The notes beneath the pieces were generated by a model. It did not search any database. It was not told the origin of the DNA and was given only the letters and a program-made list of their open reading frames with translations. 64,000 bases of DNA, from the NCBI RefSeq assembly GCF_003073045.1, contig NC_037602.1:12155731-12219730 (forward strand), given 5' to 3'. This DNA is from Pomacea canaliculata. Its lineage: Eukaryota; Mollusca; Gastropoda; Architaenioglossa; Ampullariidae. A program made the position numbers and the translations under genes. Numbering within the stretch: the stretch's first letter is position 1; every line of letters starts with the position of its first letter. Shown one piece after another: positions 16,901 through 27,517 of the stretch.

Positions 16901-17970
16901 TTAATCAGTATACAGGCCTTAAATTGTCTTCCTCTTCTAATTATTTTCATTTGCTGCACAGTATGAGGATAAGTGGAAAGAATCGACGGTGGAGCAATAG
17001 GAGTTACAATGGTTGCCTTTCAGCTCCCCGAGGATAAAAGATATTTGTCGCACGTAATTGCAGGAGATACGGATGTAGGTTTGGAATGTCCAACAACTAC
17101 AATTTAGAGAAGGTTATTCTGGTCATCCTCAAAATACCTTCCGGTTAACTCAGCGTATTTCTATGAACGTTTTGGCATAGTTTGATATTTGGTATTGCAA
17201 CAAAGAAGAATAAATCTGAAACAGTGGGATTAACGTTAGTTCCAGACGAGATGCCCGTTTTTATTTGGAAGCTGAAACGATTAGAGAGAGGTTGATGGCG
17301 ACGTTGTTACAAAGGGGAAAGTGAAAGGTTAGCATTAAACTCCACGAAGCATGCTGCTCAACCGTACAGTCATCGTAACAGTTTTCACGAACTAGCATCC
17401 TGTACTGAGCTCATTTCAAAATGGCTTGTAATCGGGAAGTCCTTATACATGGCGCAGTCTTACGCGCGATCGATCTTTGCCTGTTGATAAAATAAAAACA
17501 GATTATTTTTACGGATCTCTTGTAAACTCTCAATTGTGTTTCCACGCCAGGACTTCTCATAACATTTTTTTTTTCATTTATAACTTTTCCCATGTCCTTC
17601 CTATTCTGCAATTACCTTGGCACAACACAACAAAACTTACACTTACCCAACAAAATTTATCAGATGGTAAAAGATTCAGGCTTTTGCTATAAACTACCAT
17701 TTTCGAAGAAGTATAGTTATTTTTTTAAGAAAATAGGCGCGGTTCATGTTCTATGGGCGTACCACATACTCTGCCACATACACAACATTCATCTTTTACT
17801 ACATGTAGACACCAATGAAAATATATGATTTTAACATAAAAAAATGACTGGTTAAAGATTTAGTTTACCATTGCCAACACTCACTGGCAATGTTAACATT
17901 ATATTTGTAATATTTTCACATTTCAACATTTGTTCCTTTGCTGAGAAAAGATACTAAGAAACAAGAGACC
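14000..17970. other. ~4 kb intergenic region without recognised genes
   Basis: Upstream of the lectin gene. Open frames here (e.g. 15703-16080 minus) lack any family signature or splice context. A ~44 bp sequence at 16624-16668 is repeated imperfectly at 16692-16734 (GCATGCATTCAAGACAAGAA against GCATGTATTCAAGAAAAGAA), a local tandem duplication with a ~68 bp period. A few short A/T homopolymers are present. Nothing else was identified. Confidence 0.5.
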
Positions 17971-17974
17971 TGGA

Positions 17975-17980
17975 TTTATT
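17975..17980 (-). terminator. Candidate polyadenylation signal (AATAAA) for the MIS18-family gene
   Basis: AATAAA on the minus strand, about 750 bases after the MIS18-family stop codon. If used, the 3' UTR would include the SINE at 18.1-18.37 kb. Inference from position only. Confidence 0.35.
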
Positions 17981-18099
17981 TGTAAAACAACTTTATCCTC
18001 ACGTTTCTCTGAAAGAATCTCATAAAACAATTGTTACATGCATTTCATGTGTGTAATACTACAATCAAGCTCATAAATACAATTACCCCTCCATAAGAA

Positions 18100-18372
18100 A
18101 GAGAGAAAAAAGTTTATAATATCGTCCCATAGCCTTTCAGTTGTTGCAGAGTGAGGTGTTAGACATCTCACTTTTCCTGGTGCCAGCTTTTTGTGAGAGT
18201 GGCGCTCTTTCCCCTCCCTCACTGCCATAGCTTCCCTCAACCCTCTGTTTATTCACAAACCCATTCTGAACAGTGGGGTCCACAAGTGAAAGGTTGCTGT
18301 AATGTACAGATATGAAACTCTGTGCACCACTGGGTCCCGAAGCCAGTACTCTAACTACTCAGTTGTCTGTTT
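18100..18372 (-). mobile_element. tRNA-derived SINE
   Basis: On the minus strand the head shows an A-box-like TAGTTAGAGTACTGG (18357-18343) and, about 23 bases on, a degenerate B box GAGTTTCATATC (18320-18309). The body continues with a block containing ACACCTCACTCTGCAACAAC. The spacing is that of a tRNA promoter, but no folded tRNA can be drawn, so this is a SINE rather than a tRNA gene. It lies just 3' of the MIS18-family gene, same strand. Confidence 0.6.
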
Positions 18373-18725
18373 CCCTAAAGTACAAAAAAGTACAAACAGA
18401 AAATTCTGCAAAACAATACAAATGAAAATAAATGGGAGGTCCTATCAAGCTGTGTTTTGATCAACTGACCATCCAGCTTGACTCTTAAACATTTCATTAC
18501 TGTACCATCAAGACTTTGAGGTCCAATTATTCAAGGAGTCATAAACATCAACCTGAATGAACACACGATCATGTGATAGTACAAATACACTTTTACCATC
18601 AACAAACTTTTTTCTAAACAATAGTGGTCTTGACAAGACATAAAAAACACTTACAATGTTCAGCCATCTTATTTTTCAGAGTAATGTTCTCCTCACTTCC
18701 ACAAAAGGACCTGAGTGCTCAGGTT

Positions 18726-20204
18726 TTACCTGCTGATCTTGCTGTCTTCCTCTTCATCACCATCAGCAGTCAGGCATTTTTCCACGTTAGTCAGGCGGGC
18801 ATTCAGCATCACAACCAGGTGTTGAATCTTAAAGCACCTGTCTGCAAGCTCAAAGAGTAAGGGGGGATCATTGCAATCTTTAGATATCCGTTTTGTCCCT
18901 GCATTGCCCAACTGATACCTAGTCACCATTGCAACATAAAGCGTAAAGTTGCCACGAAGGTGGTCAAGCTGCCGTGGTGTAGTCACGTAGTACCGTCCAA
19001 TCTGAAACAGGATTTTACACTTTAAGAGCTTTTGTTTTATAACATATACAGACCTATGGAGCCCACACTATATGATATAGTTTATTAAAAACCTCTACAA
19101 AAACTGAGGAATATTATCTTTTAAATGGATGGACAGCATGGACTTGATTAATTTAGCACAAAAGATTATTTCTCAAATTCAATTAAAAAATTACAAGCCT
19201 ACAAACATCATCAAACACAGAAAGAGGTCAAAACCACTACACAATGAATGTCCTTGTATTCTCTTATTACAGTCTTGGTTCTTCCACTTGCTTATCTAGC
19301 ATTGGCATCTGACTAGAGAGACTGGTCTTTCTGGTTGAATCAAGTACCTCTGTTTTGCAAAGTTGACAGATGAGAAGGTGATAAGAGCTGCCTGCATCAT
19401 GAACACTGTCTGAGTGATGAAGCACTTCCCCACAGCTCACATTGTTAGTTACAGCACTCAGTGTAAATGCCTGGAAATATCAGTACTCATACCAGTGAGC
19501 AGAATTCTATCAATAACACATACCAGTGTTCAGCTGGTATGCACACTGCATGATTTATTTGCAATAACAAAGTAAGACTGCAAAAAGAAAGAAAAAGAAA
19601 AATGTATTGAATTAGGATATTCATCTGTTTTTCTGAATTAGGATATTCATCAAAGCTTTGTTGCAAAACTGGAACTTACTTTACTCTTTTGCACAATTAG
19701 TGCCAAATGATAATTAATAGTAACATATTTTAAAAAATGCTAAATATGGTCGTTTCAGTTAGCAGCTAATAGAATACAATAGATATTTTGTTGCATCTGC
19801 TGGTTCCAGTGGCATAACTTTGGTCTGAGAGGTACAGTCTACAGCTTAGTTTCAAACCAAACAGATTCTTATAAGCTCCTAACAGAACGCTGAATGATCA
19901 TAATAAGTAAACGCTTAATTTTTTTATTTTTATTTTTTGGTCAGTTTCTGTACACTTTCCTAACATTCGACACATCGTCTATTCCAAAACACACTGAACT
20001 GAATTTAGTGTACACTCTAATGGCTCGCATGTTCTTGGCAGGGCATACCTCCAGAGCTTCGTAAGCTGCAAGCCATTTAGTAGAGTCCCCCAAGATGGAA
20101 CGGCAAGATTCACATTGGAACACGATCATCGACTCCGCAAGCACAGCTTCAAGATTGAATCCAGAAGTTTCAACTTCTCTGGTCGAGGAAGCACTTTCTG
20201 CCAT
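18726..20204 (-). CDS. MIS18: MIS18-family centromere licensing protein (MIS18A/MIS18B type)
   Basis: Three exons in phase 0: 20049-20204, 19348-19470 and 18726-19001, giving 184 residues. The protein has the Mis18 (yippee-like) fold with two zinc-binding CxxC pairs, CESC at residues 31-34 and CQLC at 87-90. It also has the family signatures ILGDSTKW, LSAVTNN, DAGSSYHLLIC, IGRYYVTTPRQLDHLRGNF and YQLG, followed by a C-terminal helix (RCFKIQHLVVMLNARLTNVE). In known animals the Mis18 complex marks centromeres for CENP-A loading after mitosis. Whether this is the alpha or the beta (OIP5) paralog cannot be told. The stop codon lies inside a perfect donor (AG|GTAAAA), so a longer spliced C-terminus is possible. 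Translation starts at the ATG at 20204, 379 bp from the divergent dUTPase start. Confidence 0.9.
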
Positions 20205-20583
20205 TTCGTCGCACTAAAAACTCTCCTCCTTAATAATTAAAGAAACGTGAAAGCATAAGATAAAAGGTCTACTGTCGTATAAAACAAAGACAAAATAATT
20301 CCCGTACTGTCACAACCCACACTGGTAAGTGGTTTACCAGCGGGAGGATGAGGTGAGAACTCGCTCACGGTGATACGACTGGCCACTCGTGACTGAAAAG
20401 TCCTCCAATTCAAAGTAAAGAACGCTGTTAATTCTTTACTTTTGAAGGCGGGCTTAAAAATTAGTCTGAATTACAGCTGAGAATGACAGATGCTTGTAAA
20501 CCTGCAGTTATTGTTGTTTATTAATCCTTACGTCCATCGTTTTTTTTTTCGTCCTTGACAGTGACCTCCCCTTGCCTGTGGAG
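20205..20583. promoter_or_regulatory. Shared divergent promoter region of MIS18 and DUT
   Basis: 379 bp separate the two divergent ATGs, so one region must serve both genes. At 20441-20452 it contains TTTGAA directly followed by GGCGGG, which resembles the CHR and CDE elements of cell-cycle promoters, and another TTCAAA at 20409-20414. No TATA box is evident. Co-regulation in proliferating cells fits both products, but the motif call is weak and rests on short matches. Confidence 0.5.
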
Positions 20584-23500
20584 ATGAAGCATTCGCGCCA
20601 AATTTTCTTCAGAATCTTCCATCACAGACACCAGTGGGTCGCTCGTTACACATTTTGCTCAAGAATGCCTAGCGCAGAAGTTACTCTTCAGTTTGCTAAG
20701 CTAACCAAGAACGCTTACACGCCAACACGAGGGTCAGAAAAGGCCGCTGGTTATGATCTGTACAGGTATATTTTGTTACAATATACTTTTTGTAAGTTTT
20801 AAAACAATCTTTAACTTCGATTGTATCCCAACCGGTTCATAGACAGTGTCACTTAATTTTAAGTGTCCATGCGTGACAACAACATAGCAACATCTTAGTG
20901 AGCAATACTTGCAACATTTGTGAAACTTATTACTAATGCTGATCAACTTGCTACTAATGAGTCTTGAAAACGGCAGCTTCAGGGCTTTAACTTCAGCTAG
21001 CACTGATCCCTAACCGTAAGAATAGTAGTGACAGATGGTGTAAAGAAGGCTGTCCATTTCTGTTGATGGACAGCTGGTGTATAGCAAAGAACCACAGAGT
21101 TTTAGCAATGTATAACAAGTGTTTTTCTTTTGTCCTGCTTATTATAGTCCTCACGATGGTGAAAAAAGTGTTGGTGTCTGTCAAATGGTCAAGTGCTTGT
21201 TTCACTGTTTTGCTTATACAGTGTCAGGATGGGATGTTATGTTCAGTAAATTTGTAACTCAGGGTGTCATCTGTTGCAGTGCATATGACTACATCATACC
21301 AGCACGAGGAAAGATCGTAGCCAACACTGATATTCAGATTGCTCTTCCTGATGGATGCTACGGTCGTGTTGGTAAGCAGCAGTCACATTACTTTTGGGGT
21401 TTCGTTTCAGCTTGAAATTCAAGAGACTGTTTTTCGGACATATGCATCTTCACATAGAACCACTCCTCTGTTGCCAGCTGGCTCACCAGAAGTTATGTCT
21501 GATCACCAGTTGACAAAAGACAACCCTTCATGAAATTCTTCTATGATAATGATGGGTTGCAGATCAGTAGTTAGCAAGTTTTATAGCCTGATGATATATG
21601 CACTCAAAAAGTTACAGATTTAAATTTCAGCTGTGCAAATGATTGAAACTTGCGTACACATATTTATTGTACAGTAGCAGTAGAAATTCAAATCAGCTGC
21701 AATTAGCTTTTGGATCATCTCATAAATTGAAGGGAAGCCAATTTATGCAAGCATTAAGCATCACACTTGCATTTAATTTATTTGTTTCATGGTTATAAAG
21801 AATTACTTAATTTTGATGTTTATCCTTTGATTTTATTGTTAATGTCATTTACTTTAACATTTTTCAGCTCCAAGGTCTGGCCTTGCTGTAAAGCACTTTA
21901 TTGATGTTGGAGGTGAGAAAGCATTCAAATGAATTTCACTGTTTTCACTTATTACAACATTCATGTATTAAATAAAGATGTGTTGCACAGGCCATTCTTA
22001 GCTACATATTCAGTGTTAGGTATCTGTTTTTTTGTATTTTCTTCAGCATTTTTATCTTGCATGCTTATCATTTAAAAGGAGAGTAATTTCCCTTCGCCTA
22101 ACTAGCTCGAGGGTGACTCCTCTCCCTAGTTTTCATATTTGGCCGTTGATCTGCATGAAATTTTGTGTTTAATGTTCATCAGTACATCTGTTACAATATT
22201 TGCTTCATTCCTGTGTGGATTTCTGTGTCTGCGCCACTTTTTGTGTTTTCCTGGGCCATTTTAATTTCACTGTCACATCTACGCCATCTTGCCATTACTT
22301 AGATTTTAGATCTACAGATCGGCAGTGTCGACTTCAAACTCTTATTACCTTTCTGCAGCTGCTTTTAATGTCAACTTCAAACTCTAACTACCTTCCTACA
22401 GCTGCTTCAGAAAGGTTTGATTTTGATCTATCACATCAAGCTTTTTGTGCAATACAGGCAAGTCTGCAATGACTGACATCAGGTATCTCCTGGAAGCTCA
22501 GCTTACAATGACTGTTAGTGTCTCTCACAAGAGTCGATGCAACGATATTTCAGAAGTTGAACCAATGCACAGAAGATTGCAAGTTGAGCTCCCATATAAA
22601 TGTCATAACTTTCAGATATTTTTGGATGCATATCAAAGATTCCGTGTAATGGTAAGGCTGTATTCACTGCATCTGTTCAGTGTGCCATACCTTCCATTGT
22701 CTTCTTGCCATTACTGGTCAGTGCAGAGAGTGTGAGCTATCTTGGCTGTAAATGCCGTGCGGTACAAGTGGACAAATTAAATTAAATTAAGTGCATATAG
22801 AATGGTTTTTGTTTGTAACTTCAGTACCCTAAAAGCAACTATTACCCAGTTACCAAGTTGGCATGCTCGCAGCGCTTAAGACAAGTAGGAGACATGAACA
22901 GAATATAGAGGACAGAAAGAGAATCAACTTTGCAGACAAACAATGAAAGAAAAACATAGAAGACACAAAAAGAATCAGTGAATAAACTGAGGATGGAGAG
23001 TGTCACAAATCTGCAGAGGAATGCAAGCAGGTGGACTAGTCAATTGACTATAATCACAAGTATTTACAACTATGGTGATTGGCTTAAGGAGTAATGCTAG
23101 TGGAACAGATGTTTGTATTTACAGTTAGTAATGGAAATATTTCTGTGTCCGTCTTAAATGTTTTTCTTTTTTTTTTTTTTTTAACATTTGCAGCTGGTGT
23201 GATTGATCAAGATTACCGTGGCAATGTTGGTGTGGTTCTTTTCAACTTTGCTGACACAGAGTTTGAAAGTGAGTATACAAGTATACAGATAATACTATTT
23301 ATTGCAGAGCTCATTTATTATCCCTTGACTGGTACCAGCTGACAAATTCTAATTTGTTAGTTCTTTCACTTTGCAACAGTGGTGTATGTGTGGACAGTCT
23401 ATGTATCAATGGAGTCCGTTCTGTCAGCTTTATGGGTGGTTTGGTTCCAGTAGCACACTTTTCACTGTCCCCTACCTGGGGCTTGCTGCATTCATGGTTA

Positions 23501-25409
23501 ATCTGCCTCAAGTGATCCAGCATGAAAGCTTGTTTCCACCTGGCTACCTGTTTCCTCACTGTGGGTTTATACACTTGGTGGCACCTATCTTCTCTCCGAG
23601 TACTGCCACAACCTAGATAAAGGCCTGCGCTCTCAAAGAACCTATTTTTTCTTCTAGACCACTCAGCTATTAGAGCACACAGTAATTTGCAGGAAATGTA
23701 ACTTATACTTAGTTTTGCGGTGTGTATGTGCATTTGAACCCCCATTCTCTCCCCATTGAACACTGACTTTAAGTAACCTGATCCATAAGAGGCTCCAGAC
23801 CTCTGAACCCTTGAGGTACTCTGAGCTTTATGTGTGTGCACTCACATTTTGAAGTTTAAATATATTTGTTCAGATCTATAAAGGTATACAGTTAAATCAG
23901 TACTTCTGCATGAGCATCTGTGGAATTTTTTTTTTTACTGGCATAAGCATAGATTAGGTTGTGTTTTACAGTGTGATTAAAATCGCAAAAGTGCAGTATA
24001 TGGATATAGAATCAGACAACAGCAACCAAAAATGCACCTCAGTATCCTTCCCTCGCCCATTGATGAGAGCAGTGACATTAGTCACAGTCACTCTCTGAAG
24101 CACGGGGCATTTGTTCATAAACTATGTTCTCTGCACAGAAAAAGAAAAAAATGTGCATAGTTTTGGATGTAGAACGTACTCCACCAGCCAGTGTTCAGAT
24201 CTCCCAAAAAGCCATTAAATATTGAAAGAGCATCAAACTGTGAAGATGAAGAAAAACTTTCACCTTAAACGATGAAGATGTAGCCACACTAGTAACAGTC
24301 TTCAGATTTCATGTATGTAAAAGTTATGAAGAAAATTTAGTATTGTATGATGACTGAATCTTCCTTTTAATGCAGATAGCTGTTTAGGATCCAATTTTTT
24401 TTTATAATCTGTGGTAGACTGACACTTAGCATTTTCCATTTTTAGAAATTGTTTTAGATTTTGAATTCTTCAAGATTTAACCAGCTGTGGACAATCAGTT
24501 GTAACTTGTTTTGCAACGTTGTTTTTAAAAACATTGTCTTCACACTGTCTAGGCAGTCCAGCAGTTTGAGCTGGTATGGTTTAGATGTTATTCAGACTCA
24601 TGACTGCAGGCCATTTTGTTGGTACCCTGATGTTGTCATTGGGCACTTCAGCTCCTTTTGGTGCATTTTCCCACAGTTGTTACTTGAGTATCAAACTTTT
24701 AGTCAATGTGATTAACAGGTCAATCTTCCAGTAAAATAATACCTTTCAACTTGCCACATGATCCTTTCTAGATGTAGTGATTTTAAAACTTTAATTGTAC
24801 AATTACTGAAAAGTAATGGAAATTGGGGAAATATTTTCAGTATTTAGGTAGGAAGAAGGTGAAGAGACTGACCTATGCAGATGAAATTTTGAGGGGAAAG
24901 ATAAAATTTTGTTTTTAAACAGATTTTAATGGCTGAGAAATGCAATCAAAGTATATAATTATTTCAGTTAAAAAGGGGGACAGAATTGCTCAACTCATTT
25001 GTGAACGGATATATCTGCCTGCTCTCCAGGAGGCTGAGGTGAGTATTAGATGTTTCATATCACAAAAGAGGTTGCTGTCATTTTATGATAGTTGCCTAAA
25101 TTCAGACTACAAGATGTATGAGTTTTGTGCCTGATACACAAACATTTACATCAAAATGCAATTGGATAAAAAGTTTGAACTGGGTAAGGTCCAGTTTTTG
25201 ATTATATTACATGTGTGTATATATTATATTACAAAGAAAATATTACATTTTTGCCTGCATAATTACAGGATTCGTACTGGGGTAGTGTTATTCCAAAATT
25301 TCAAGTTAGTTTAATTTCTGCAAGATAAATCCAGTGCTTTTCTTTTTTTCAGACTTTAGATGTAACACTACGTGGTGATGGTGGCTTTGGCTCTACTGGC
25401 AGAAATTAA
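20584..25409 (+). CDS. DUT: Deoxyuridine 5'-triphosphate nucleotidohydrolase (dUTPase)
   Basis: Hydrolyses dUTP to dUMP and pyrophosphate, keeping uracil out of DNA and supplying dTMP synthesis; acts as a trimer. Six exons: 20584-20765, 21280-21371, 21868-21912, 23194-23268, 24968-25038 and 25353-25409, all phases matching, 173 residues. All five trimeric dUTPase motifs are present: [35 protein letters not shown] (with the catalytic Asp and the Tyr that reads uracil), KGDRIAQLI, and [10 protein letters not shown] at the C-terminus, which closes over the phosphates. The first ATG gives an arginine-rich, acid-free leader ([20 protein letters not shown]) typical of mitochondrial targeting. A second in-frame ATG at 20665 (MPSAEV) would start a 146-residue nuclear/cytosolic form. 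Confidence 0.96.
22090..22790 (+). repeat. Repeat-like segment in a DUT intron with (AAATT)n end
   Basis: The segment ends in a short AAATT-type run at 22775-22790 and contains a ~50 bp internal duplication near 22322-22407 (GTCGACTTCAAACTC / GTCAACTTCAAACTC, each followed by CTGCAGCTGCTT or CTACAGCTGCTT). A tail of simple repeats suggests a retroposed element. No boxes or enzyme motifs were found, so the class is unknown. Confidence 0.35.
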
Positions 25410-27517
25410 TGATTTTTCCAGAAGCATTAACATCACTATCATGTTAATGTGTAATTTCATACTCTGACAGTGGTTAGTACTCTGTGTGTATGATCTAGAG
25501 AATGTGTAATATAATTTTCATATGAAGCAGGCTGCATCAGTTTTGCTGATTAAAAGTATTTGTGCATTCATTGTTATCCATTATATTAAAGAAATTAAGA
25601 CACAATGCTTGTGTTGTTAACTTTTACTTGTCAGAGATCTACACAATCTTTTCTTCAAAAATTTTTTCAAGTGACATAAATCTGGAATATTTTCAGTTAA
25701 CATTTTGCACTTGATCTTAGTCCCACACCAAAAAAGTGTGATTGATGCAAATTTGGCAAAACATCAGTTATTTGGTATGTCATTAAACTTTCAGAACATT
25801 TTACAGGACTGGGAAAAATGTGCGCAAACCCTCAAAAAAGGAGGGTTGAGTAACTATTCAGGCACATTAAATTAATAATTAGCAGGAAAAACACAACCAA
25901 GGGTATTGCTAAAGGCAGCTTAAGTGTATCACATGTCAAGGTTAGTTCCAAAAATATCTTGGGTTTGAAAACAGATCAGCAAATATAAAAAAGGATTTAT
26001 AAAAGCTGAAATAAATAATATCTGATTTACAGATCAACTGCAACAAAACAGCCCAAGTACATTTCATGAGCTAAACATGTAATATATACAGCGCTCAAAA
26101 GAAATGGGCATCACATTTGATGTGCAGTGGAACTTGTATCACAAGCTATTTGATGGAGTGCAGTTTACCTCCTACATTGATCTTTGTGCATACAAATGTG
26201 GAAGAGTAGGAGGAAAAGAATGTATGCTTCCTTTCTTAACTTCTGTTATAAACATTGAACACTTAGAGATTGCTTGGTAATGTACCATACATTTGAAAAA
26301 AGCTTTTAAGGCACTTCAGATTCTGTAGACCTAGCATGTATCACAAAAATCCCTTGAAAGGGAAGTCGGCTTGCGAATGCACTTAATATACACCAAGACT
26401 GATACAGGCTCTCATTACAAAACAGCAATTCATACTACATGAAAGATGTAAGAACAGACCCATTTACCCTTAGAACTGAAATATATTTTATATACAGAAG
26501 AATACAATGCATACTATTGAAAATGCAGATTAATTTAATCAGATATGCATATTTTTTTTATTATTGAAATGACATTACCACTAATTTCTACCAGCAATCT
26601 TGATATAAGGGTACTGGCCAATTATTTTTTGGTTCAGTTTTATTCCACTCTGATTAACTAGGCCATTTCTAAAATTAACTCTTGAAATGCTTTTACTTTT
26701 ATTGAGCACTGATAGAAGGGCTATATCTGTTGTTTTGTTAAATTTAAATTACGTTCTAGTATAGTGGATATCATCTGCTATTTATGTATAATAGTTGTGA
26801 TTTCTCTCACCAAAACAGTACATTATATATACTATAGTATAGTACATTAAAATATTCTTTTAGACTGCTTTCATCTGGTTCATGTTTCATCCTTTGATAT
26901 TAACTACTTTGCTGTGAGATATATCTTAACCCTGATTTTTCTTTACCTGGTTTTGTTTTGCTATCTTCCACCTGTCAACTGGCTGTTCATCAGCCTGTGA
27001 TCTCACTTGGGGTGAAGAGTGCTCCATTAATACAGATCCTGATATGCCCTTTCTTTTTAAAACCCTCAAGTATGGTGAGAATTTGCAGAAGCAAGTGCTC
27101 AAATATAACCCATTTCCTGCAGCAAAATTTAGAATATGGGATAACAGTTTGAAAGCAATCCAACATTAAGACAAGCTTAAGATCCCCAAAAGATAAGAAA
27201 GCAGCCATAAAAATGCCAATAATTATTAAGCCTTAAATATAATTCACACAATACTGTGGATTTCCATAAAGACTGGCTAACGTGTAAGGGTAAACAGGTC
27301 TGTAAAAGCCATCACAAGTGACCATGTACATCTGAACAAAAGTGCCTTTATTCTTCAACCATAGATTGGTATGAAGACTAAAGGAAAATTGTCATTGACC
27401 TCATGATGCACATGTACAGGAAGCAGTCCATGAAATGATGTAACAGCTCCATGAATTGGTTACAGGAACAGTAGCCTGGACAGTCTATACAAGGCAAAGA
27501 TGCTGAAGCTGTGTGTG
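25410..27517. other. Intergenic region between convergent DUT and neprilysin-like genes
   Basis: No coding sequence recognised. It holds the 3' UTRs of both convergent genes. A minus-strand AATAAA at 27347-27352 lies ~165 bases after the metallopeptidase stop and is a good polyadenylation signal. The rest is A/T-rich with no clear repeats. Confidence 0.55.

Noticed and set aside
23311-23841. 176-residue minus-strand frame in a DUT intron
   Set aside because: No recognisable domain, no promoter or splice context. Possibly repeat-derived, but nothing supports a gene.
26090-26125. CAGCGCTCAAAAGAAATGGGC resembling a transposon terminus
   Set aside because: No matching inverted end and no transposase remains were found nearby.
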